64,000 bases of DNA from Geobacter sp. (GCA_003574895.1 PJFB01000006.1:62001-126000); one strand, 5' to 3'. Counted from the first letter of the stretch, positions 45,300 through 54,282 are shown. Numbers and translations are program-made. Notes: a model not told the origin generated them from the sequence alone.

Positions 45300-46508
45300 G
45301 TGTACCCAAATCTCCTGACAACAAATCAGGCGGTAGACCCGGTCTTCATGTTCATCTTCGGGGCCTGTCTCGTATTGCTGCTCGGCATCACGGCGACCAT
45401 GCTGGTGTTCGTGTTCCGTTACCACCGGTCCCGCGCGCCCGAACCGACATCGCAGTCCAGCGGCAACATCTGGCTCGAAATCACCTGGATCGTTCTACCA
45501 TCGATACTGGTGCTGGCCATGTTTTACTATGGCTGGGCAGGCTACCTGTCCCTGCGCAACGTCCCGAAAAATGCGCTGCCGGTTACCGCCACGGCCCGCA
45601 TGTGGTCCTGGAGCTTTACCTACGCCAACGGCAAGACCAGTTCCAAGCTCTATGTGCCGGTGGGAAAGCCGATTTTGGTCAACCTGGTCTCCCTGGACGT
45701 GCTGCACGGCTTTTATCTGCCCGCCTTCCGGGTCAAGCGGGATGTGGTGCCGGGCATGAAGAACCACGCCTGGTTCGTGGCCACAAAACCCGGTTCCTAT
45801 GACCTGTTCTGCTCCCAATACTGCGGCGTCGGGCATTCCGCCATGATTACCTCGGTGGAGGCCCTGCCCGAACCTCAGTTTGCCGCATGGCTGGCCCAAA
45901 GCGCCTCCATGGCGGAGCACCCCGGCAAGGAACTCCTGGAAAAGCATGGTTGCCTGGGCTGTCACTCCCTGGATGGCTCGCCCAAGATAGGGCCTACCCT
46001 CAAAGGGATCTGGGGCAGGAAAGTTACCGTCATGACAGGCGGTGTGGAGAGAAGCACCATCGTGGACGAGCCCTATCTGCGGAAATCATTGCTTGAGCCG
46101 AACGCCGATGTGGTGAAGGGCTTCCCGCCGATCATGCCCCCCTTTGGCAAGGTACTCAAAGAAGACGAGATCAATCAGATTATCTCATTCCTTCGCAGCA
46201 ACGGTGTGGAGCAGAGTCCTTTGGATGGCAAAAAACTGGCCCGGGAAAAGGGCTGCCTCGGCTGCCACTCCCTGGATGGCAGCGTTGGTGCCGGCCCCAC
46301 CTTCAAGGGGCTGTACAACAAGCAGGTTACGGTGATGCAGAATGGCACGCGCCTCACTGTCACTGCCGACGACGCCTACCTGAGCGAGTCGATCCGCCAG
46401 CCCAAAGCCAAGATTGTGGAAGGTTTCCAGCCGATCATGCCGCCCTACCCTGACCTGAAGGATGACGAGATCACAGCCCTGGTGGAGTTCATCGAGGCAG
46501 TCAAATGA
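45300..46508 (+). CDS. Cytochrome c oxidase subunit II fused to two cytochrome c domains
   Basis: A 402-residue caa3-type subunit: two N-terminal helices, a cupredoxin domain with the CuA site (C171-SQY-C175, then H179 and M182) and two C-terminal monoheme domains with CXXCH at 218-222 and 319-323, each with a distal MPP-type methionine region. The two c domains are alike (GCLGCHSLDGS in both), so one arose by duplication. Most caa3 subunits carry only one. The start is GTG at 45300. It would accept electrons from the pentaheme cytochrome. Confidence 0.95.
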   Translation: MYPNLLTTNQAVDPVFMFIFGACLVLLLGITATMLVFVFRYHRSRAPEPTSQSSGNIWLEITWIVLPSILVLAMFYYGWAGYLSLRNVPKNALPVTATARMWSWSFTYANGKTSSKLYVPVGKPILVNLVSLDVLHGFYLPAFRVKRDVVPGMKNHAWFVATKPGSYDLFCSQYCGVGHSAMITSVEALPEPQFAAWLAQSASMAEHPGKELLEKHGCLGCHSLDGSPKIGPTLKGIWGRKVTVMTGGVERSTIVDEPYLRKSLLEPNADVVKGFPPIMPPFGKVLKEDEINQIISFLRSNGVEQSPLDGKKLAREKGCLGCHSLDGSVGAGPTFKGLYNKQVTVMQNGTRLTVTADDAYLSESIRQPKAKIVEGFQPIMPPYPDLKDDEITALVEFIEAVK

Positions 46509-47326
46509 TCCGCGTGCTTTGTCGACTGTTCCGGCTGCGGCTGGTTCTGATGAACGGTTTCGTCGCTGTGGGCGGTTTCCTGCTCTATCCAGGCACCGCC
46601 GACACGCTGCGCCTGTGCGCGCTGTTCTGCGGCGTGGCGCTGCTGGCGGCCGGAGGTTCGGCCCTCAACCAGGTGCTGGAGATCGATCTGGACCGGGTGA
46701 TGACCCGCACCAGACTGCGCCCGCTCCCTAATGGCGACCTCTCGCTGGCTGCGGTCACGGTTATCGGCACCATCTGTTCGCTGGCCGGCTTTGTGCTGCT
46801 TTTGGCAGTTGGGGGCCCAATACCCGCACTGCTCGGCATTGCGGCGCTCGCATGGTATCTGGCCATCTATACCCCACTGAAGCGCCGCACCCCTTTTGCC
46901 CTGATCATGGGTGGCGTGTGCGGAGCGCTGCCGCCGGTCATAGGCTGGAGCATGGCCGGGGGCAGTCCCGCGGATCATTGGGTCATCATGCTGTCAGCAG
47001 TGATGTTCCTTTGGCAGGTCCCGCATTTCTGGCTCTTCCAGCGGCGTTATGCCAATGACTATCGTCGCGCCGGAATACCCCTTCTGGAGGTGTCGTCCAG
47101 GGGCGCCCAGCATCACGGGCTATTCGGGCTCTGGATCTGCGCCTTGATCACCTCTGTGATGCTGTTGCCGACCTTCGGGATCATCAATGGCAGCATATCA
47201 CTCTGGTACGCCCTCTTTCCCATCCCCTTGATTGCCATATCTATGTTCAACTCTGAAACCGCTCTCTTTTCGTACCTCAACATCTTCCCGCTAATGTTGA
47301 CAATCGCTCTTATCGCTCAACGATAA
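46505..47326 (+). CDS. Protoheme IX farnesyltransferase (heme O synthase)
   Basis: A 273-residue UbiA-type prenyltransferase with the motifs NQVLEIDLDRVMTRTRLRPLP (NxxxDxxxDxxMxRT) and the second aspartate-like loop YTPLKRRTPFALIMGG. It makes heme O for the oxidase. The ATG overlaps the subunit II stop by 4 bp, and it ends the respiratory cluster. No heme A synthase (CtaA) gene lies in the window, so whether heme O is processed to heme A is open. Confidence 0.94.
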   Translation: MIRVLCRLFRLRLVLMNGFVAVGGFLLYPGTADTLRLCALFCGVALLAAGGSALNQVLEIDLDRVMTRTRLRPLPNGDLSLAAVTVIGTICSLAGFVLLLAVGGPIPALLGIAALAWYLAIYTPLKRRTPFALIMGGVCGALPPVIGWSMAGGSPADHWVIMLSAVMFLWQVPHFWLFQRRYANDYRRAGIPLLEVSSRGAQHHGLFGLWICALITSVMLLPTFGIINGSISLWYALFPIPLIAISMFNSETALFSYLNIFPLMLTIALIAQR

Positions 47327-47455
47327 AAGCCGGCGTCCCGCTGCCACAACCTGTTGGCCATGCCTGAACTCGAATATCCCAACCAGAAGACTTTTTAGGT
47401 CTTGTTTATGCTGTTTGTGTTACAATACATACAAAGACAGACAGGAGGTGTACCC

Positions 47456-47950
47456 ATGAACGCCATCGACTATATGATCGAAATAGAGAGGGACGGACTG
47501 CAACTGTATGAAACTCTTGACCGCAAGGTAACAAATATTGAGTTGAAGGAAATATTTTCGCTTCTGGCCGACAGCCAGCGAAGACATTTATCGGCCTTGG
47601 AAAATATCAAAAGCAACCTGGCTGGACAGGAAAACAACTTCATGGATGTGGATAAATCGATGCAGGACAACAACGGGTTCCGACGCCTGCTCAAGAGCCG
47701 CGATCTTCTCGGCAAGCTTGAAAATGACCAGGATGCCTTCTGGCATATCGTTACCACTGAAGATGAGGTCATCAAAGTATTGGAAGGGGTCGCGGCAAAC
47801 GAGTCTCACAGGGAATTGAGGCGAATGCTGGAGCAGATTGTCAAGGATGAAAAAGAACATCTTTCGAAGATTGAAAACATTTACGAATTTGTCGAGACCC
47901 CACATTCATATTTGGAATGGGGCGAGTTCTCCAACCTTCATCCGCTGTGA
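47456..47950 (+). CDS. Ferritin-like diiron protein (rubrerythrin-type, no rubredoxin domain)
   Basis: A 164-residue, all-helical protein with a four-helix pattern and spaced acidic/His motifs: MIEIERDGLQLYETLD, SQRRHLSALENI, VAANESHRELRRML and VKDEKEHLSKIENI. These ExxH-type pairs fit the ferritin-like diiron family that includes rubrerythrins and sulfur-/peroxide-responsive proteins. No C-terminal rubredoxin Cys pairs are present. ATG 47456 has AGGAGGT upstream. Placed between the oxidase cluster and the Hdr operon, it may serve in oxidative stress. Confidence 0.83.
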   Translation: MNAIDYMIEIERDGLQLYETLDRKVTNIELKEIFSLLADSQRRHLSALENIKSNLAGQENNFMDVDKSMQDNNGFRRLLKSRDLLGKLENDQDAFWHIVTTEDEVIKVLEGVAANESHRELRRMLEQIVKDEKEHLSKIENIYEFVETPHSYLEWGEFSNLHPL

Positions 47951-48096
47951 ACAGATCATGACAAGCGATCAGCATATCAGTGCGATATAGCTGCTCGCTT
48001 GGAGGGAACCGGCTGTTTTCATGGTTTGTTTTTCATTATCTTGACAATTGTGGCAAACTATAAACACCTAGACGAGAGAATAAAGAGGGTACTAAC

Positions 48097-48294
48097 ATGA
48101 GACAGAATGATTATGACCGAGTCTGTTACTGGACCGAACAACGCGAAGAAAGCGTGCTCCTTAGAAATAAAGAAAACGGCGAGACAGGTTACTCTTTTGG
48201 CTGCACCCAAGAAGGGGCAACCGTTCAGGTACGCTTGCCGGACGGGCAACTGGATTCCTGGAGCCGTGACAAGTGTACTGTAGAAAACGAATAG
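48097..48294 (+). CDS. 65-residue protein of unknown function
   Basis: A small soluble protein (QNDYDRVCYWTEQREE near the start, VQVRLPDGQLDSWSRDKCTV near the end) with three cysteines and no signal or membrane helix. GAGGG precedes the ATG at a reasonable distance. I do not recognise it. It lies alone, followed by a hairpin-rich non-coding stretch. Confidence 0.65.
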   Translation: MRQNDYDRVCYWTEQREESVLLRNKENGETGYSFGCTQEGATVQVRLPDGQLDSWSRDKCTVENE

Positions 48295-48642
48295 ATCTGA
48301 TACTGTACCGGATGCGCAAAGTTGCAAGCAACTCGGGCAGGGAAAGGAGACTGATTCCTTGCCAGGTGTTTTTCTTGCAGCTTTGCGCTAAATTGTGCAG
48401 AGGGATTCCATGATCCGGATGAAGGGTAGATTTGCTGCCCTCCATTTTACAGAGAGAGACGATATTTTAATTTAACTAAAAACCAATGGCGATTGCCATA
48501 AATTACATATTTAATCTTGCATTTTTCCCGGTAGTTAAGTAGAATAACGCGATTATAGACTTGTCAAAAGACCGTGACACCTGCCAGTTTCCCGGTTAAG
48601 CAATCAAGCCGACCCCATCAATATTTAGCAATAATAAAAGGT
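48295..48642. other. Non-coding stretch with a large imperfect hairpin
   Basis: GCGCAAAGTTGCAAG (48314-48328) and CTTGCAGCTTTGCGC (48374-48388) pair with one mismatch, with a weaker inner pairing. The element may be a terminator-like or regulatory RNA fold after the 65-residue gene. The remaining 250 bp include the promoter region of the Hdr operon; no gene is seen. Confidence 0.55.
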
Positions 48643-49233
48643 ATGCCTGTGAAAAAGAAAAAGATGCTCCTCTCTGCCGAGACGATGGATATCGACTTTG
48701 TCCGTAAAGTCGAGGCCCTGTCCGGCACATCGGTGCGACGCTGTTTCCAGTGCGGCAAGTGTTCGGCGGGCTGCCCCATGGCCACCTTCATGGAACACCC
48801 CCCAAACCGGGTCGTACGCCTGCTGCAGCTGGGCCAATGGCAACGGATCTTGGCAGGACGCTCCATCTGGTACTGCGCCTCCTGCGAGACCTGCTCCACC
48901 CGCTGCCCCAACAAGGTTCACCTGGCCTCCATCATGGATGCCCTGCGCAAGCTCTCCTGGGATGCCGAAGGCCCCTCCAAGGAAAGCTACGTTCAACTGG
49001 CCAACAAGCTGTTCCTCCAGAACATCCGTACCTATGGCCGACAGTACGAAATGCGCCTGGCCGCGGTATTCAACGTCAAATCCGGCCAATTTCTCAAAGA
49101 CCTGATGCTTGGCCCCAAACTGATCACAAAAGGCAAACTGAAGATGTTCCACAAGAAAAACAAGAATATGACCGAGATAGAACAGATCTTCAGCCGTATC
49201 GAAGAGATGCGCCGGAACGGGGAGGCCCCGTGA
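48643..49233 (+). CDS. hdrC: Heterodisulfide reductase subunit C-like Fe-S protein
   Basis: A 196-residue soluble protein with two [4Fe-4S] motifs, CFQCGKCSAGCP and CASCETCSTRCP, in the HdrC spacing. It wires electrons from HdrA to the catalytic HdrB. ATG 48643 has AAAGGT nearby; the longer frame from 48574 is unlike the family. The HdrB gene starts within its stop codon (GTGA). First gene of a nine-gene operon. Confidence 0.93.
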   Translation: MPVKKKKMLLSAETMDIDFVRKVEALSGTSVRRCFQCGKCSAGCPMATFMEHPPNRVVRLLQLGQWQRILAGRSIWYCASCETCSTRCPNKVHLASIMDALRKLSWDAEGPSKESYVQLANKLFLQNIRTYGRQYEMRLAAVFNVKSGQFLKDLMLGPKLITKGKLKMFHKKNKNMTEIEQIFSRIEEMRRNGEAP

Positions 49234-50117
49234 CCCCGAAGAGAATCCTGAAATACTCCTATTATCCCGGCTGTTCACTGCACGCCTCGGCAAGCGAATA
49301 TGATCAGTCCACCCGAGAACTTTTCAAGGTGCTGAATATCGGGCTGACCGAGGTGCCTGACTGGATCTGCTGCGGCGCCACCCCTGCCCACAATGTGGAC
49401 GAACTGTTGTCATTGTCGCTGTGTGCCAAGAATCTGGAACTGGCTGAAAAGGTGGATGGTGACCTGGCCGTGGCCTGCGCCGCCTGTTTCTCCCGCCTCA
49501 AATTCACCCAGCACACCCTGGAAGAGAACGACGTCAAACGCAAACAGGTGGAAAAGGCCATCAATGCCCCGGTAAAACTGGACAACCGCGTCAAGCACCT
49601 CCTGGAAATCCTGGCCCGCGACCTGGGGCTGGAACGCTTGGCCGCGGCTGTGAAGAAGCCGCTCAAGGGGCTTAAAGTTGCCTGCTACTACGGCTGCCTT
49701 TTGACCCGTCCGCCCGATGTGCCCAATCTGGACTGCGTCGAGGCCCCCACCATCATGGAGGACGTCCTCCACGCCGTTGGAGCCGAAACCGTGGCCTGGA
49801 GCCACCGCATGGAATGCTGCGGCGCCAACTTCACCCTGTCCCGCCCGGGCGTGGTCATCCAGCTCTCCAACGCCATCCTGGAGTCGGCCAAGGCTGCCGG
49901 GGCCGACTGCTTCATGGTGGCCTGCCCGCTCTGCCACGGCAACCTGGACATCCGCCAGAAGGAGATCGAAGGGGTCTACAACACCAGTTACGGCATGCCG
50001 GTTTTCTACATCACCCAACTGGTGGGGATGGCCTGTGGGCTTTCGTCCGAGAAACTGGGGTTGGGCGCAATGATCGTAAACCCCATGCCGCTTTTGAAAG
50101 AGAAACATCTGATCTGA
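49230..50117 (+). CDS. hdrB: Heterodisulfide reductase subunit B-like protein
   Basis: A 295-residue protein with two CCG domains (DWICCGATPAHN and RMECCGANFTLS), each with partner cysteines (CAACF and CPLCHG). In HdrB these bind the non-cubane [4Fe-4S] clusters that split heterodisulfides. In bacteria the substrate is probably a DsrC-like or other low-molecular disulfide rather than CoM-S-S-CoB. The start is GTG at 49230 overlapping the hdrC stop. A response-regulator gene follows, which is unusual. Confidence 0.93.
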   Translation: MTPKRILKYSYYPGCSLHASASEYDQSTRELFKVLNIGLTEVPDWICCGATPAHNVDELLSLSLCAKNLELAEKVDGDLAVACAACFSRLKFTQHTLEENDVKRKQVEKAINAPVKLDNRVKHLLEILARDLGLERLAAAVKKPLKGLKVACYYGCLLTRPPDVPNLDCVEAPTIMEDVLHAVGAETVAWSHRMECCGANFTLSRPGVVIQLSNAILESAKAAGADCFMVACPLCHGNLDIRQKEIEGVYNTSYGMPVFYITQLVGMACGLSSEKLGLGAMIVNPMPLLKEKHLI

Positions 50118-50182
50118 TCTTACCCAGTAAGCGCCGGATGGAAACTATTGGCTTCCAATCCGGAAAGGATCCAGGAGGGACG

Positions 50183-50590
50183 ATGCGCTGCCTGATCGTT
50201 GACGACGACCAACTTGGTCGTGAAATTACCGGCCTGTATCTGGAGGATCTGGCGTCGATAGACATGGCCTCCAATGGCCGCGAAGCGGTGGACAAATATA
50301 CAGAGGCCGTAACGGCCGGAAATCCATACGACTTGATTATCCTGGACATCATAATGCCGGAGATGGATGGCCATGAGGCGGCCAAGGCCATTCGTCACTT
50401 GGAGCAGGAACAGGGCATCACCCCGGACAAGGGCATCAACATCATTGTCCTTTCCAGCCTCAACACCTCGAAGGACATCATAGAGACCTATGTTTCGGCC
50501 CAATCGGCCGCCCATCTGGTCAAACCCGTATCAAGGGAAAAACTGCTGAAAACGCTCAAAAAGCTGGAACTGATAAAGGAAGAGGTCTGA
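50183..50590 (+). CDS. Single-domain CheY-like response regulator inside the Hdr operon
   Basis: A 135-residue receiver domain: acidic pocket LIVDDDQ, phospho-acceptor Asp in LIILDIIMPEMDGHEA, the Ser/Thr switch in IIVLSSLN and the conserved Lys in HLVKPVSREKLL. There is no output domain. AGGAGG precedes ATG 50183 and the stop abuts the hdrA start. A signalling protein between hdrB and hdrA is not part of the known complex; it may control it by direct binding or belong to a separate phosphorelay. Confidence 0.92.
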   Translation: MRCLIVDDDQLGREITGLYLEDLASIDMASNGREAVDKYTEAVTAGNPYDLIILDIIMPEMDGHEAAKAIRHLEQEQGITPDKGINIIVLSSLNTSKDIIETYVSAQSAAHLVKPVSREKLLKTLKKLELIKEEV

Positions 50591-52588
50591 ATGTCAAGAA
50601 TAGGCGTTTTTGTCTGCCACTGCGGCGAGAACATCTCCCGAACGGTAGACGTGGAACGGGTGGCAGCGGAAGTCGGTAAACTTCCGGGGGTAGCATTCTC
50701 AACCGACTACAAATATATGTGTTCGGACCCCGGCCAGGGGCTCATCAAGAAGGCCATCCGGGAGCAGCGGATCTCCCATGTCGTCGTGGCGGCCTGCAGC
50801 CCCCGCATGCACGAGAAAACCTTCAGGAAGGCGGTGGAAGCGGCCGGCCTGAACCCGTTTTTGTGCGAGATGGCCAATATCCGCGAACACTGTTCCTGGG
50901 TCCACGAGGACCGGGAAGAGGCTACGGTCAAGGCCATCGAGATCGTCGGCATGATGGTGGAGCGGGTCAAGAAGAACCGTGTCCTCCCCACCATAACCGT
51001 CCCCGTCACCAAGAGGTCACTGGTCATCGGCGGCGGCATCGCCGGCATCCAGGCCGCCCTGGATATCGCCGACGCCGGCCACGAGGTGGTCCTGGTGGAA
51101 CGTGAACCCTCCATCGGCGGCCACATGGCCCAACTCTCCGAGACCTTCCCGACCCTGGACTGCTCCCAGTGCATCATGACCCCCAAGATGGTCGATGTGG
51201 CCAACCACCCCCGCATCAAGCTCTATACCTACAGTGAAGTGGAGCATGTCGAAGGCTTCATCGGCAACTTCCAGGTCACGGTCAGGAAAAAGGCCCGCTC
51301 GGTGAACGAAGATAAATGCACCGGTTGCGGGGTCTGCATGGAGAAGTGCCCCATCAGAAAGATTCCCAACAAGTTCGACTGCAACCTGGGCACCCGGCCG
51401 GCCATCTACGTCCCATTTCCCCAGGCCGTACCCAACACCCCGGTCATCGACCGCGAGAACTGCACCAAGTTCAAGACCGGCAAGTGCGGCCTCTGCCAGA
51501 AGGTCTGCGGCCCCGGCGCCATTGACTACGAACAGGAAGACCGGCTGATCGTGGAGCCGGTGGGCGCCATCGTGGTGGCTACCGGCTTTGACCTCTACTC
51601 CATAACGGAAAAACCAAAAGGCTCCGCCATCAAGGGATACGGCGAATTCGGCCACGGCAAGATACCGGACGTTATCGACGGCCTGACCTTCGAGCGCCTG
51701 GCCAGTGCATCAGGCCCCACCGGAGGCAAGATCCTTCGGCCATCGGACGGCAGGGAGCCGAAGCAGATCGTGTTCATCCAGTGCGTCGGTTCCAGGGCAC
51801 GGGAAAAAGGCATCTCCTACTGTTCCAAGATCTGCTGCATGTACACTGCCAAGCACACCATGCTCTACCACCACAAGGTACACGACGGCCAGGCCTATGT
51901 GTTCTTCATGGATGCCCGGACCCCGGGGAAGAATTACGACGAATTCTGGCGCAGGTCCATAGAGGAGGAAGAGGCGGTCTACATCCGCGGCATGGTCTCG
52001 CGCCTTTATCAGAAAGGTAACAAGATCGTGGTCATGGGGAGCGACATCGCCGTGGGCGTCCAGGTAGAGATCGAGGCCGACATGGTGGTCCTGGCCACGG
52101 CCGTCCAGCCCCGGATCGGCGCCGACTCCCTGGCCCAGAAGCTGGGCATCTCCTACGACAAGTACAACTTCTACTCCGAGGCCCACGCCAAGCTGCGGCC
52201 CGTGGAATGCGCCACGGCCGGCATCTACCTGGCCGGAGTCTGCCAGGGGCCCAAGGATATCCCGGACGCGGTCAGTCAGGCCTCGGCCGCGGCAGCCAAG
52301 GTCATGACCCTGTTCGCCAAGGACCAGTTGGAACGGGAACCGATCGTGGCCAGGGTCCGGGAAGCAAGCTGCGTCGGCTGTTTCGCCTGTAAGAAGGTCT
52401 GTGCCTATGGTGCGGTGGAGGAGAAAGAGATCAGGGACCGCCAGGGCAACCTGATCAAGGTGGTGGCCTACGTCAACCCCGGCGTTTGCGCCGGCTGCGG
52501 CACCTGCCAGGCCACCTGCCCATCCAAATCCGTGGAACTGGACGGGTACACGGATGAGCAGATGGTGGCCATGATTGAAGCACTTTAG
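50591..52588 (+). CDS. hdrA: Heterodisulfide reductase subunit A-like flavoprotein
   Basis: A 665-residue flavoprotein. The N-terminus has GVFVCHCGENISRTVDV; an FAD-binding GGGIAG fold begins near residue 146 (LVIGGGIAGIQAALDIA), followed by the HdrA Cys motif FPTLDCSQCIMTPKM. Iron-sulfur motifs are CTGCGVCMEKCP (about 243), CGLCQKVCGPGA, CVGCFACKKVC (about 594) and CAGCGTCQATCP (about 634). HdrA is the flavin-based bifurcation site in Hdr complexes. It starts directly after the response-regulator stop. Confidence 0.95.
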   Translation: MSRIGVFVCHCGENISRTVDVERVAAEVGKLPGVAFSTDYKYMCSDPGQGLIKKAIREQRISHVVVAACSPRMHEKTFRKAVEAAGLNPFLCEMANIREHCSWVHEDREEATVKAIEIVGMMVERVKKNRVLPTITVPVTKRSLVIGGGIAGIQAALDIADAGHEVVLVEREPSIGGHMAQLSETFPTLDCSQCIMTPKMVDVANHPRIKLYTYSEVEHVEGFIGNFQVTVRKKARSVNEDKCTGCGVCMEKCPIRKIPNKFDCNLGTRPAIYVPFPQAVPNTPVIDRENCTKFKTGKCGLCQKVCGPGAIDYEQEDRLIVEPVGAIVVATGFDLYSITEKPKGSAIKGYGEFGHGKIPDVIDGLTFERLASASGPTGGKILRPSDGREPKQIVFIQCVGSRAREKGISYCSKICCMYTAKHTMLYHHKVHDGQAYVFFMDARTPGKNYDEFWRRSIEEEEAVYIRGMVSRLYQKGNKIVVMGSDIAVGVQVEIEADMVVLATAVQPRIGADSLAQKLGISYDKYNFYSEAHAKLRPVECATAGIYLAGVCQGPKDIPDAVSQASAAAAKVMTLFAKDQLEREPIVARVREASCVGCFACKKVCAYGAVEEKEIRDRQGNLIKVVAYVNPGVCAGCGTCQATCPSKSVELDGYTDEQMVAMIEAL

Positions 52589-52623
52589 AAACTGGAAACA
52601 GAAACAATGATATTTTGCTTCTA

Positions 52624-52676
52624 GATTACCTCACGATTACTCAAGATTTTAAAATCCTAGTAATCGTGAGGTAATC
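52624..52676. repeat. Hairpin repeat, copy 1 (perfect 18-bp arms)
   Basis: GATTACCTCACGATTACT (52624-52641) and its exact complement (52659-52676) flank a GATTTTAAAATC-containing loop. The right arm includes GTGAGGT, which serves as the ribosome-binding site of the MvhD gene starting at 52679. Related copies lie at 54312, 55451 and, partly, 33741. Confidence 0.9.
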
Positions 52677-52678
52677 AT

Positions 52679-53200
52679 GTGGCTAAAGAAAAGGTTTATA
52701 TGCACGCTGAAAAACAGAAACACTCCTTTGAACCGAAAATAATCGCCTTTGTCTGCACTTGGTGCACCTACGCCGGGGCCGACCTGGCCGGCACCTCCCG
52801 CATGCAGTACCCGGCCAACGTGCGGGTGCTCAAGTTCCCCTGCACCGGACGCATTGATCCGGTCTTCATCCTCAAGGCCTTCCAACAGGGTGCCGACGGG
52901 GTGCTGGTCTCCGGCTGCCATCCGGGCGACTGCCACTACATCGCCGGCAACTACCACGCTCGCCGCAGATTCGCCGCCTTCCGCAAACTGTTGGAGTTCA
53001 TCGGCGTGGACCTGGACCGCCTGCAATTCTCCTGGGTCTCGGCCGCCGAGGGGGGCAAATGGGTCGAGGTGGTCACGGAGTTGACCGAGCGGGTGCGCGC
53101 CATGGGACCCATGAATGAGTTCAAGGAACTGGCCCTGGATGAGCAGTGGTCCGGCAAGCTGGATTCGCCGGAGTTGAAAGAGGCTTATAACGCAATCTAA
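52679..53200 (+). CDS. mvhD: MvhD/FlxD-family hydrogenase iron-sulfur subunit
   Basis: A 173-residue protein with the MvhD domain: IIAFVCTWCTYAGADLAG, FPCTGRIDPVFILKAF, and GCHPGDCHYIAGN, whose cysteines hold a [2Fe-2S]-type cluster. It links HdrA to an electron-input module, here the Flx proteins rather than a hydrogenase. The GTG start at 52679 follows GAGGT in the hairpin arm; ATG 52700 is an alternative. It belongs to the hdr transcript. Confidence 0.92.
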   Translation: MAKEKVYMHAEKQKHSFEPKIIAFVCTWCTYAGADLAGTSRMQYPANVRVLKFPCTGRIDPVFILKAFQQGADGVLVSGCHPGDCHYIAGNYHARRRFAAFRKLLEFIGVDLDRLQFSWVSAAEGGKWVEVVTELTERVRAMGPMNEFKELALDEQWSGKLDSPELKEAYNAI

Positions 53201-53221
53201 ACACAATTTATCCACTAAAAA

Positions 53222-53345
53222 CACGAAAGACACGAACAACAGCAAGAAGAACCGTACTGGCACCACCCCAAAATATTTAAGGTTTTACCCCTAAAAGTTT
53301 TTGATTATGAATTTGTTTTCTTTCGTGATTTTCGTGTCTTTCGTG
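53222..53345. repeat. Inverted repeat CACGAAAGACACGA in the operon gap
   Basis: CACGAAAGACACGA (53222-53235) and TCGTGTCTTTCGTG (53332-53345) are perfect 14-bp inverted arms near both ends of the 161-bp spacer between mvhD and the next gene. The intervening 96 bp have no frame. Confidence 0.75.
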
Positions 53346-53361
53346 GACAAAAAAGGTTTTT

Positions 53362-54282
53362 ATGACTCAAGCAATCGACACATCCATCTACTCCGCCGTC
53401 ACCTCTGCCATCCAAGCCGAGGCGCAGCGCATCCTCTCCGAAGGCCAGGTCTCGGCCGTGGTCGGCTACGCCCCTGCCCGTCGGAAGGGCTCGGCCCAGC
53501 CGGTGGTCATCACTGAAGCCTCCGATGCCGGGAAGCTGATCTTCTCCGCCTCATGCGTCAACAATCTGGCCGTGTACCTTACCAAGGCCAAGAAGGAGAT
53601 CCCTAAAAATGGGAAGATAGGCATCGTGGTCAAGGGGTGCGACCTGAAGGCCCTGGTGGGACTGATGGGGGAAACGCAGCTGAAACGCGAGGAACTCCAT
53701 ATCATTGGCGTACCATGCGCAGGGGTCCTGGCCTCCACCTTTCAGCCAGACAAAGCGTTGACCACTGAGACAATAGCTCCCAAGTGCCGCGAATGCGACG
53801 CCCAACTGCCGCAAGGGTGCGATTTCGTGCCACCCCAACAACCGGTCACCCAAGCATTGGAAAAAAAGTACGCCGCCGAGATCGCCCGCCTGGAGGCGTT
53901 GACACCTGCAGAGCGTTGGGCCTTCTGGAAGGAACAGTTCAGCAAATGCATCAAGTGCTACGCCTGCCGCCAGGTCTGCCCGTTCTGTTATTGCGAGCAG
54001 TGCCTGTGCGACCGCAACAAGCCGCAGATGGTCGAGACCTCCCCCCGTCCGGCCGGCAATACTGCCTGGCACATCGTGCGGGCCATGCACCTGGCCGGTC
54101 GCTGTGCCGGTTGCGCCGAATGCGAACGGGTCTGCCCCATGGACATCCCCCTGAACCTCCTGAACCGCAAGATGGCCAAGGAGTTGAAGGAATTGTACGA
54201 TTATGAAGCTGGGTTCGAGATCAAGGAGAAGGGGCCGCTTTCCAGTTACGACGAGAAAGACGATCAGAGTTTCATAAAATAA
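53362..54282 (+). CDS. Flx-type iron-sulfur subunit (FrhB/4Fe-4S dicluster-like)
   Basis: A 306-residue soluble protein. The N-terminal two thirds resemble the beta-subunit (FrhB/FdhB-like) fold with a GIVVKGCDLKALVGL and VPCAGVL region. The C-terminal part has Fe-S motifs CIKCYACRQVCPFCYCEQC (about 200-218) and CAGCAECERVCP (about 250-261). In Flx-Hdr operons such proteins carry electrons between the NAD(H) flavoprotein and MvhD/HdrA. AAAAGG lies before the ATG. Which Flx letter it corresponds to is not certain. Confidence 0.85.
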   Translation: MTQAIDTSIYSAVTSAIQAEAQRILSEGQVSAVVGYAPARRKGSAQPVVITEASDAGKLIFSASCVNNLAVYLTKAKKEIPKNGKIGIVVKGCDLKALVGLMGETQLKREELHIIGVPCAGVLASTFQPDKALTTETIAPKCRECDAQLPQGCDFVPPQQPVTQALEKKYAAEIARLEALTPAERWAFWKEQFSKCIKCYACRQVCPFCYCEQCLCDRNKPQMVETSPRPAGNTAWHIVRAMHLAGRCAGCAECERVCPMDIPLNLLNRKMAKELKELYDYEAGFEIKEKGPLSSYDEKDDQSFIK

